DNA of 5,501 bases, from the NCBI GenBank assembly GCA_943328365.2, contig CALPZT020000137.1, positions 1-5,501 on the forward strand. The letters run 5' to 3'. The notes beneath the pieces are model-generated. The model ran no database searches. It was not told the DNA's origin and worked only from the letters and a program-made list of their open reading frames with translations. Made by a program: the position numbers and the translations under genes. Of the stretch, positions 1-5,308 are shown piece after piece; position 1 is the stretch's first letter, and each line of letters opens with the position of its first letter. The stretch is from Bifidobacterium breve. Lineage in GTDB: Bacteria; Actinomycetota; Actinomycetes; S36-B12.

Positions 1-136
1 CCAGGACGAGCACCCCCACGAGGGCGAGCACCACGGCAAGCGATCGGACCATGTCACCGACGGTCTGGCCCAGCCGCGCGTTTCGCCGTCCGGTCGGCCT
101 TGGAGTTGTTGACGTCACCGTCACATCATGCGCCAT
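1..136 (-). CDS. DUF4245 family membrane-anchored protein, N-terminal part (cut by window edge)
   Basis: Only the first 45 codons lie in the window; the gene continues past position 1. Read on the minus strand from ATG at 136-134, the product begins MAHDVTVTSTT, then has a basic Arg-rich stretch (GRRNARLG, residues 17-24). A short motif QTVGDMVRSLAVV and an uninterrupted hydrophobic run (LALVGVLVL) that continues past the edge follow. A short cytoplasmic tail with a '-T..DMVRSL-' motif ahead of one transmembrane helix is typical of actinobacterial DUF4245 proteins, which commonly sit divergently beside glpX, as here. Their function is unknown; the visible part predicts a single-pass membrane protein with an external domain. 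The ATG at 136 is preferred because GGGG lies 4 nt upstream. GTG at 124 and at 118 are in-frame alternatives. The family call rests on a short N-terminus plus synteny. Confidence 0.72.
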   Translation of the reverse strand, partial: MAHDVTVTSTTPRPTGRRNARLGQTVGDMVRSLAVVLALVGVLVL

Positions 137-171
137 TGCGCCCCATCGCGCCCCCGTTGGACCGGCTCGAG

Positions 172-181
172 AGGCTACGCT
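172..181. promoter_or_regulatory. Overlapping divergent -10 elements for glpX and the DUF4245 gene
   Basis: The plus strand has TACGCT at 176-181, a TAnnnT -10 hexamer about 22 nt upstream of the glpX ATG. The minus strand has TAGCCT at 177-172, also TAnnnT, pointing to the DUF4245 gene. The two hexamers share the T176-A177 step. Start sites about 7 nt downstream would give leaders of roughly 15 nt (glpX) and 29 nt (DUF4245). No good -35 at 16-18 bp is visible on either side, which is common in actinobacterial promoters. Inferred from sequence only. Confidence 0.4.
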
Positions 182-190
182 TCGGTCAAC

Positions 191-198
191 GAGAGGGG
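191..198 (+). promoter_or_regulatory. glpX ribosome binding site (GAGAGGGG)
   Basis: This purine-rich run lies 4 nt before ATG 203 and decides the glpX start. An in-frame ATG at 128 has no such signal and lies upstream of the likely promoter hexamer at 176-181. Confidence 0.65.
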
Positions 199-202
199 CA
201 CC

Positions 203-1222
203 ATGTCCGATGAGCGACAGGCCGAGCATTCGATGATCGCGAGCGAGGTACCTGATCGGAACCTCGCCCTCGAGCTCGTGAGGGTCACCGAGGCAGCGGC
301 GATGGCTGCCGCTCGCTGGGTCGGACGCGGCGACAAGAACGGGGCCGATGGGGCCGCGGTGAATGCGATGCGGGCGCTCATCGGCAGCGTGTCAATGAAT
401 GGCGTTGTCGTGATCGGCGAGGGCGAGAAGGACGACGCCCCGATGCTCTTCAACGGCGAGCGCGTCGGCGATGGCACGGGTGCCGAGGCCGACGTCGCAG
501 TCGATCCGATCGACGGCACCACCCTGGCGGCGAAGGGCATGCCGAATGCCATCGCGGTCATCGCAGTCGCCGAGCGGGGCGCGATGTTCGATCCGAGCGC
601 CGTCTTCTACATGGAGAAGATGGTGGCCGGCCCAGACTGCGTCGGCGTCGTCGACATCACCGCCCCTATCGAGTGGAACCTGGCTCAGATCGCCAAGGCG
701 AAGGGCGAGGCTGTCGGCGATCTCACCGTGTGCATTCTCGATCGACCGCGGCACGAATCCCTCGTCAAGAGCGTCCGCGAGGCTGGGGCTCGCATCAAGT
801 TCATCACTGACGGCGATGTGGCAGGCGCCATCATGGCGGCCCGCCCCGGCACCGGCGTCGACCTTCTCGTCGGGATCGGCGGCACCCCCGAGGGCATCAT
901 CGCCGCGTGCGCGATGGTCTGCATGGGAGGCGTCATCCAAGGAAGGCTCTGGCCACGGGATGCAGATGAGCGGCGCAAGGCCCTCGATGCGGGGCACGAC
1001 CTCGACCGGGTGCTCACGACGAGCGACCTTGTCACGGGCGAGAACATCTTCTTCTGCGCAACGGGCATCACCGACGGCGAACTCCTCCACGGTGTCAGGT
1101 ATCGACCCGAGGGCCAGGTCACGAACTCAATCGTCATGCGCGGCAAGACCGGCACCATCCGCGATATCCGCAGCGAGCATCGGCTCGACAGGCTCGCCGA
1201 CTACGCCACCGCCATCATCTGA
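203..1222 (+). CDS. glpX: Fructose-1,6-bisphosphatase class II (GlpX)
   Basis: A 339-residue cytosolic metal-dependent phosphatase that hydrolyses fructose-1,6-bisphosphate to fructose-6-phosphate (EC 3.1.3.11), the committed step of gluconeogenesis. Family hallmarks are visible in order. GRGDKNGADGAAV (residues 41-53) carries the equivalents of E. coli GlpX Lys29 and Asp33 (here K45, D49). IGEGEKDDAPM (71-81) carries the Glu57 equivalent, E73. VDPIDGTT (100-107) carries D101 and T106. GIGGTPEGIIAA (224-235) carries the Glu213 equivalent, E230. In VDPIDGTT, Asp104 stands where E. coli has Glu88. The length fits actinobacterial GlpX proteins (about 330-340 aa) and no domain is missing. ATG 203 was chosen because of the adjacent ribosome binding site and because MSDERQ..., followed by NLALELVRVTEAAA, is the usual family N-terminus. 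In actinobacteria this is often the only FBPase. The gene diverges from a DUF4245 gene and is followed by fumarase, a conserved order. Confidence 0.97.
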   Translation: MSDERQAEHSMIASEVPDRNLALELVRVTEAAAMAAARWVGRGDKNGADGAAVNAMRALIGSVSMNGVVVIGEGEKDDAPMLFNGERVGDGTGAEADVAVDPIDGTTLAAKGMPNAIAVIAVAERGAMFDPSAVFYMEKMVAGPDCVGVVDITAPIEWNLAQIAKAKGEAVGDLTVCILDRPRHESLVKSVREAGARIKFITDGDVAGAIMAARPGTGVDLLVGIGGTPEGIIAACAMVCMGGVIQGRLWPRDADERRKALDAGHDLDRVLTTSDLVTGENIFFCATGITDGELLHGVRYRPEGQVTNSIVMRGKTGTIRDIRSEHRLDRLADYATAII

Positions 1223-1228
1223 GTTCCA

Positions 1229-1244
1229 TCGAGATACATCTCGA
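1229..1244. repeat. 16-bp inverted repeat upstream of fumarase, possible operator
   Basis: TCGAGAT-AC-ATCTCGA is a perfect 7-bp inverted repeat around a 2-bp centre, in the 57-bp gap between glpX and the fumarase gene. The tiny spacer and the lack of a following T tract argue against a terminator, though a 5-bp stem with a 6-nt loop could form in RNA. If transcription starts at the fumarase ATG (1280), the centre lies at about -43.5, a position used by activators that touch RNA polymerase. The regulator is unknown. Confidence 0.4.
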
Positions 1245-1267
1245 AGGAGGCGTCCGCGCGCCCCGTC

Positions 1268-1273
1268 TACGCT
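1268..1273 (+). promoter_or_regulatory. Fumarase -10 hexamer TACGCT, leaderless promoter
   Basis: This TAnnnT hexamer ends 6 nt before the fumarase ATG, so the expected start site falls on the A of the ATG itself. The same hexamer occurs before glpX (176-181). No Shine-Dalgarno sequence lies at a usable distance from the ATG. Together this suggests a leaderless mRNA, which is common in actinobacteria. Inferred. Confidence 0.45.
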
Positions 1274-1279
1274 TGCGCC

Positions 1280-2950
1280 ATGACTGAGTTCACATACGAG
1301 GATCTGCTCCCGCTCGGCCCAGACACCACGGAGTACCGGCTCGTCACGGCCGATGGGGTGCGAACCACCGAGGTCGACGGTCGGTCCATCCTCCATGTCG
1401 AGCCCGAGGCCCTGCGGCTCCTCGCCTTCGAGGCTCTCCGCGATATCTCCCACCTGCTCCGCACCAGTCACCTCACCCAGCTCGCGCGAATTCTCGAGGA
1501 TCCGGAGGCCAGCGCGAATGACCGCTTCGTCGCGCTCGACCTGCTGAAGAACGCGAATATCGCTGCAGGCGGCGTGCTTCCGATGTGCCAGGACACCGGC
1601 ACGGCGATCGTCATGGGCAAGCGCGGCCAGCAGGTCTGGACGACCGGCCGCGATGAGGAGCACCTCTCCCGTGGCATCTTCGACGCGTACCAGCAGCTGA
1701 ACCTGCGCTACTCGCAGATGGCGCCGATCTCGATGTGGGAGGAGCGCAACACCGGCAGCAATCTGCCCGCCCAGATCGAGCTGTACGCGAACACCCACGC
1801 CGGGCACGAGGCCCAGTACGAATTCCTCTTCATGGCCAAGGGTGGCGGCAGCGCGAACAAGAGCTACCTCTACCAGCAGACGGCCGCTCTCCTCAATCCT
1901 GCATCCTTCGCCGCATTCCTCGACGAGAAGCTTCGCGAGATCGGCACCGCTGCCTGCCCGCCGTACCACCTTGCCGTCGTCGTCGGCGGCACGAGCGCCG
2001 AATTCGCAGTGAAGACCGCGAAGTATGCGAGTGCCCGCTACCTCGACTCCCTGCCCGTCCACGGGTCGGCCAACGGCCATGGCTTTCGCGACCTGGAGAT
2101 GGAACAGGAGATCTGGCGCATGACCCAGGCCTTCGGCATCGGCGCGCAATTCGGCGGCAAGTACTTCTGCCACGATGTGCGCGTCATTCGCCTGCCCCGT
2201 CACGGCGCCTCGCTGCCCGTGGCGATCGCCGTCTCGTGCTCCGCCGATCGCCAGGCCCTGGCGAAGATCACGCCCGAGGGCGTGTTCCTCGAGCAACTCG
2301 AGCATGACCCGGCGAGGTTCCTGCCGGAGGTGAGCGACGCCCACCTCGACGACGACGTCGTCGCCATCGACCTCAACCAGCCGATGGACGCCATCCGCAA
2401 CCAGCTCTCAGCGCTCCCTGTCAAGACTCGCGTCTCGCTGACCGGCTCCCTCGTCGTCGCTCGCGATCTCGCCCACTCCCGAATGAAGGCGATGCTCGAC
2501 CGCGGCGAGCCCCTCCCCGACTACATGCGCAATAACGCCGTCTACTACGCCGGCCCCGCCAAGACGCCTGCGGGCTACGCGTCAGGTTCATTCGGGCCGA
2601 CGACCGCAGGCCGCATGGATTCGTACGTCGACCAGTTCCAGAAGGCGGGCGGATCAATGGTGATGCTCGCCAAGGGGAACCGAAGCAAGCTCGTGACCGA
2701 CGCCTGCCGTGAGAACGGCGGCTTCTACCTCGGTTCGATCGGTGGGCCCGCAGCCGTGCTTGCCCAGGACAACATCACGAAGGTAGAGGTCCTCGACTTC
2801 CCTGAACTCGGGATGGAGGCGGTGTGGCTCATTGAGGTCGTCGACTTCCCGGCGTTCGTCGTCGTCGATGACAAGGGCAATGACTTCTTCGCTGAGACCA
2901 TGCGGCCCATGGTCAGCCGGATCCCGGTTGGCCCGCCAGCCGGGAGCTAG
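1280..2950 (+). CDS. fum: Class I fumarate hydratase, [4Fe-4S] type
   Basis: A 556-residue cytosolic enzyme of the TCA cycle that interconverts fumarate and (S)-malate (EC 4.2.1.2). Its length matches single-chain class I fumarases such as E. coli FumA (about 550 aa) and it is unrelated to the FumC type. The N-terminal domain has LPMCQDTGTA (residues 100-109, cluster ligand C103), KGGGSANKS (187-195), CPPYH (226-230, ligand C226) and SCSADRQ (319-325, ligand C320). The C-terminal domain has GSFGPTTAGRMD (436-447), typical of the beta domain of the family. All three cluster cysteines are present, so the protein should be active and oxygen-sensitive. ATG 1280 is the only plausible start: no in-frame ATG, GTG or TTG lies nearby upstream. 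The strong GAAGGAGG at 1243-1250 is 29 nt away, too far to serve this start. The gene follows glpX by 57 bp, may be partly read from glpX and also from its own promoter, and its stop overlaps that of the next, convergent gene. Confidence 0.96.
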   Translation: MTEFTYEDLLPLGPDTTEYRLVTADGVRTTEVDGRSILHVEPEALRLLAFEALRDISHLLRTSHLTQLARILEDPEASANDRFVALDLLKNANIAAGGVLPMCQDTGTAIVMGKRGQQVWTTGRDEEHLSRGIFDAYQQLNLRYSQMAPISMWEERNTGSNLPAQIELYANTHAGHEAQYEFLFMAKGGGSANKSYLYQQTAALLNPASFAAFLDEKLREIGTAACPPYHLAVVVGGTSAEFAVKTAKYASARYLDSLPVHGSANGHGFRDLEMEQEIWRMTQAFGIGAQFGGKYFCHDVRVIRLPRHGASLPVAIAVSCSADRQALAKITPEGVFLEQLEHDPARFLPEVSDAHLDDDVVAIDLNQPMDAIRNQLSALPVKTRVSLTGSLVVARDLAHSRMKAMLDRGEPLPDYMRNNAVYYAGPAKTPAGYASGSFGPTTAGRMDSYVDQFQKAGGSMVMLAKGNRSKLVTDACRENGGFYLGSIGGPAAVLAQDNITKVEVLDFPELGMEAVWLIEVVDFPAFVVVDDKGNDFFAETMRPMVSRIPVGPPAGS

Positions 2951-3552
2951 CAGTTGTAGACGTCGCTGCGCCAGTGTCGGCGGCCTTCGCCCTTGGCCCA
3001 GATGGTCCAGAAGGATCGGTCCTGCCAATATCGGTTCCATAGGTGGTACGACGTCTTGAAGAGCTGCTTGACGATCGCGACCCCCTTCGGCCCCATCTCG
3101 GCGCGGACCTCCTTCATCATCATCCAGGCGGCACCGCGCATGAGGGGGGCACTCATCTGATAAGCGCCGCGGTACTCCCCGCCGACGCTCACCGCCTTGT
3201 AGTCGGCTCGGCTCTCGCGCTTGAGGATGCAGCGGCGGCGGTGGTCTGCCTTCTTCACGAACCACTTGCCGCGGTACAGGCTGAGCATGGCGCCCTTGGT
3301 GTCGCGGGCAGCGCCGAAGCCACGGGCATAGCCCCACTCGCGCACGAGCCGCGCCTGTTCTGCCGCTTTCGCACGAGACTCCGGGGTGACCACGTCTTCT
3401 GCGGCATCTGCCGTTTTGCCGGTGTCATCGGCAGATGCGCTTGGAGTGGCGGTGGGGTCGGGGTCCGCCGCATAGGCAGCAGGCGCGGTCAATCCGCCCA
3501 CCAGAATCGCCACAGACGCGGCGACGGCAACAATGCTCGCCGTCCGAATCAT
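2947..3552 (-). CDS. Secreted lysozyme-like / transglycosylase-like protein
   Basis: A 201-residue exported protein. MIRTASIVAVAASVAILVGG and LTAPAAYA form a clear signal peptide, with a likely cut after AYA-28. A Pro/Ala/Ser/Asp-rich linker follows (about 29-60), then a compact basic domain (about 65-201). The domain holds CILKRES (108-114) and GGEYRGAYQMS (124-134). The pattern of a Glu in an 'ES' pair followed by a 'Y-x-G-A-Y-Q' segment is that of the lysozyme-like superfamily (lytic transglycosylase and Rpf-like folds). E113 is the candidate catalytic acid, so the substrate is probably peptidoglycan. C108 and the very last residue C201 are the only cysteines and may form a disulfide outside the cell. 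ATG 3552 was chosen because GGGAG lies 7 nt upstream (3560-3564) and the signal peptide starts there; an upstream in-frame start near 3627 would bury the signal peptide. The family call is by motif and fold pattern; the exact enzyme type is not established. Confidence 0.78.
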   Translation of the reverse strand: MIRTASIVAVAASVAILVGGLTAPAAYAADPDPTATPSASADDTGKTADAAEDVVTPESRAKAAEQARLVREWGYARGFGAARDTKGAMLSLYRGKWFVKKADHRRRCILKRESRADYKAVSVGGEYRGAYQMSAPLMRGAAWMMMKEVRAEMGPKGVAIVKQLFKTSYHLWNRYWQDRSFWTIWAKGEGRRHWRSDVYNC

Positions 3553-3742
3553 GTCAACGCTCCCGCCTCGATGCGCGGCCCACCGGACGCACCGTCCTAA
3601 TTTGCCTTGCCAAGGGCCGTCTGTCACGTAGGCGGTGCGTGTTCAATATCACGGTGAACGCTGACAATTCAGTCATGGAAGGGGTATTTCAGCGGGATGA
3701 ATGGGGCGATTCGGACACTTCTTTGTGACGCAGATCACCCTC

Positions 3743-3798
3743 TTTTCCACAGGCAGTCCACAGCTGTCCCCCATGCAGGGGACGTGGCCTGTGGATGG
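3743..3798. repeat. Cluster of TCCACA (DnaA-box-like) motifs with nested inverted repeats
   Basis: Located in the 262-bp gap (3553-3814) between the lysozyme-like gene and phoH, which otherwise shows no gene. TTTTCCACA (3743-3751) fits the general DnaA-box pattern TTWTNCACA. CAGTCCACA (3754-3762) and, on the minus strand, CCATCCACA (3798-3790) are weaker relatives with two mismatches to the usual box. TCCACAGGC (3746-3754) and GCCTGTGGA (3787-3795) form a perfect 9-bp inverted repeat around a 32-nt interior. Inside lie the palindrome ACAGCTGT (3760-3767) and a hairpin GTCCCC/GGGGAC (3766-3771 and 3778-3783, 6-nt loop). It could be a protein-binding site or a phoH transcription end. No T tract follows it on the minus strand, so an intrinsic terminator is doubtful. 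Confidence 0.4.
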
Positions 3799-3814
3799 AA
3801 GGTTGGTTCAGTCC

Positions 3815-5134
3815 TCACATCGGTTCGAGGTCACCGAGCATCTCGGTCACGAGTGCCGCAATCGGCGACCGCTCCGACCTCGTGAGTGTCACGTGCGCGA
3901 AGAGCGGGTGCCCCTTCAGCTTCTCCACCACCGCAACCACCCCGTCGTGGCGGCCCACCCGCAGGTTGTCGCGCTGGGCAACGTCATGGGTGAGCACGAC
4001 CCGACTGTCGCGTCCGATTCGAGAGAGCACCGTGAGCAGGACGTTGCGCTCGAGCGACTGCGCCTCGTCGACGATGACAAACGCGTCATGAAGTGACCGG
4101 CCCCGAATATGGGTGAGCGGGAGCACCTCGAGCAGCCCGCGATCGACGATCTCCTCAACCACCTCCTGGGTGGTGACCGCGCCGAGCGTGTCGAAGACCG
4201 CCTGGCCCCACGGCGACATCTTCTCCGCCTCAGACCCGGGCAGGAAGCCGAGCTCCTGGCCACCTACGGCGAACAGCGGGCGAAACACGATGACCTTGCG
4301 ATGCTCGCCGCGCTCAAGGACCGCCTCGAGGCCCGCGCACAGTGCAAGGGCACTCTTCCCGGTGCCGGCCCTGCCGCCTAGCGAGACGATCCCGACCTCC
4401 GGATCCATGAGCAGGTCGAGGGCGATGCGCTGCTCCGCGCTGCGGCCATGCAGGCCGAATGCCTCACGATCACCCCGGACGAGGCGGACCCGCTTACCTG
4501 GCGTCACCCGGCCGAGGGCGCTGCCGCGCTCGGAGACGAGGACGAGCCCGGTGTGGCAAGGCAGGTCGCGCGCGGCGTCGAGGTCGATCACAGCATCGTC
4601 GTACAGGGCATCGATGGCCCCGGCCGCCACCTCGATCTCCTCCATCCCCGTGAACCCAGTCTCGATGACGAGCTCGGCGCGATACTCCTGCGCGGTGAGG
4701 CCGACGGCTGATGCCTTCACCCGCATCGGCAGGTCCTTGCTCACGAGCACGACATCGCGACCCTCCCCCGCGAGGTTTCGCGCGACCGCGAGGATCCGGC
4801 TGTCGTTGTCGCCGAGTTGCAGGCTCGCTGGGAGAGCTGACGTGTCGGTGTGGTTCAGCTCGACCCGGACGCTGCCGCCGGAGTCTCCGACCGGCATCGG
4901 CTCATCGATACGGCCGTGCGCGATACGAAGCTCGTCAAGCATTCGCAGTGCGGCGCGGGCGAAGTAGCCGAGCTCGGGATGGCCTCGCTTCGCCTCGAGT
5001 TCGATGACGACGACAAGGGGGATGACGACATCGTGCTCATCGAATCGCATGAGCGCGCGCGGATCGGACAGCAGGACGGAAGTGTCGAGCACGTAGGTGC
5101 GACGGTCATCGACGAGCCTGAGCGAACCCTGCAC
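3815..5134 (-). CDS. phoH2: PIN-PhoH fusion protein (PhoH2-type ribonuclease/ATPase)
   Basis: A 439-residue cytosolic protein with an N-terminal PIN nuclease domain and a C-terminal PhoH P-loop ATPase domain, as in mycobacterial PhoH2, a protein reported to unwind and cleave RNA. PIN domain (about 12-150): VLDTSVLLSDP with D17, VIELEAKR with E45, LGDNDSRIL with D109 and D111, and VSKDLPMR with D134, so the acidic metal-binding set looks intact. PhoH domain (about 225-435): Walker A GGRAGTGKS (253-261), FRPLFAVGGQELGFLPG (284-300), Walker B FVIVDEAQS (352-360), VVLTHDVAQRDN (379-390) and the Arg-containing LTRSERSP (417-424). GTG 5134 was chosen because GGGGAGG ends 4 nt upstream and it places RRTYVLDTSV close to the N-terminus, as in relatives. 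An in-frame GTG at 5254 lacks a ribosome site and would lie upstream of the likely promoter. No separate VapB-like antitoxin gene is visible upstream. Fully intact. Confidence 0.93.
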   Translation of the reverse strand: MQGSLRLVDDRRTYVLDTSVLLSDPRALMRFDEHDVVIPLVVVIELEAKRGHPELGYFARAALRMLDELRIAHGRIDEPMPVGDSGGSVRVELNHTDTSALPASLQLGDNDSRILAVARNLAGEGRDVVLVSKDLPMRVKASAVGLTAQEYRAELVIETGFTGMEEIEVAAGAIDALYDDAVIDLDAARDLPCHTGLVLVSERGSALGRVTPGKRVRLVRGDREAFGLHGRSAEQRIALDLLMDPEVGIVSLGGRAGTGKSALALCAGLEAVLERGEHRKVIVFRPLFAVGGQELGFLPGSEAEKMSPWGQAVFDTLGAVTTQEVVEEIVDRGLLEVLPLTHIRGRSLHDAFVIVDEAQSLERNVLLTVLSRIGRDSRVVLTHDVAQRDNLRVGRHDGVVAVVEKLKGHPLFAHVTLTRSERSPIAALVTEMLGDLEPM

Positions 5135-5136
5135 GT

Positions 5137-5168
5137 GGCCTCCCCAGGGGCCACCGCCGGCGGAGGCC
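5137..5168 (-). promoter_or_regulatory. phoH leader hairpin covering the Shine-Dalgarno site
   Basis: On the minus strand the ribosome site GGGGAGG (5145-5139) is followed by CCAC and the GTG start. GGAGGCC (5143-5137) is perfectly complementary to GGCCTCC (5168-5162), a 7-bp stem with an 18-nt loop. If formed, the hairpin would mask the core GGAGG of the ribosome site and could hold translation down. In G+C-rich DNA such pairing can also arise by chance. Confidence 0.35.
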
Positions 5169-5210
5169 CGGAACGGAATCACAGGAGGGCGGGCGCCTTC
5201 CCTGCCGGTC

Positions 5211-5216
5211 ACGCTA
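5211..5216 (-). promoter_or_regulatory. Candidate phoH -10 hexamer TAGCGT
   Basis: On the minus strand TAGCGT (5216-5211) fits TAnnnT. A start site about 7 nt downstream (near 5204) would give a phoH leader of about 70 nt. No convincing -35 lies at 16-18 bp; GTGACA (5233-5228) is only 11 bp away. Weak evidence. Confidence 0.3.
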
Positions 5217-5271
5217 GGTCGCGGGGGTGTCACCGATCGAGCGACACGCCGCACCGCAAGATGGCAACGAG

Positions 5272-5299
5272 GTGAAGCCTTCGTTTCCCCCGGCTTCGC
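5272..5299 (-). terminator. Possible weak terminator hairpin after the isoprenyl transferase gene
   Basis: GAAGCC (5274-5279) and GGCTTC (5292-5297) pair perfectly. The stem extends to 8 bp with one G-U pair at 5273/5298, closing a 12-nt loop, and begins about 9 nt past the stop codon of the minus-strand gene. The bases after it on the minus strand (ACCTCGTTGCC) hold no real T tract, so it may only stabilise the mRNA 3' end. Confidence 0.3.
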
Positions 5300-5308
5300 T
5301 GTCGAGAG

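Noticed and set aside
128..202. Extension of glpX upstream to ATG 128
   Set aside because: The extra 25 residues are unlike GlpX N-termini, ATG 128 has no ribosome site, and the segment overlaps the divergent DUF4245 gene start and the proposed promoter. ATG 203 has GAGAGGGG directly upstream.
471..1283. 270-codon plus-strand frame overlapping glpX
   Set aside because: Its composition is Ser/Arg/Pro/Ala-rich, typical of an out-of-frame reading of high-GC coding DNA, with no motif; glpX motifs lie in the other frame.
1127..2344. Long open frame of 405 codons on the minus strand inside fumarase
   Set aside because: It is antisense to a fully conserved enzyme. Long antisense open frames are expected in G+C-rich coding DNA, and no family motif is visible.
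3641..3675. Short inverted repeats GTTCA-N9-TGAAC (3641-3659) and CTGA-CAAT-TCAG (3661-3672) upstream of the lysozyme-like gene
   Set aside because: The arms are only 4-5 bp and no clear promoter could be placed beside them, so chance occurrence is likely. Conservation in relatives would be needed to revive them as operators.
3553..3814. A c-di-AMP (ydaO-type) riboswitch ahead of the secreted wall enzyme, as seen before some rpf genes
   Set aside because: I looked for its conserved purine-rich core motifs on the minus strand and did not see them; the gap is also partly occupied by the TCCACA repeat cluster.
3701..4096. 131-codon plus-strand frame starting in the noncoding gap
   Set aside because: Most of it is antisense to the end of phoH, it has no ribosome site, and the His/Arg-rich product shows no recognisable motif.
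4113..4967. 284-codon plus-strand frame opposite phoH
   Set aside because: Ser/Arg/Pro-rich shadow translation antisense to intact PIN and PhoH motifs.
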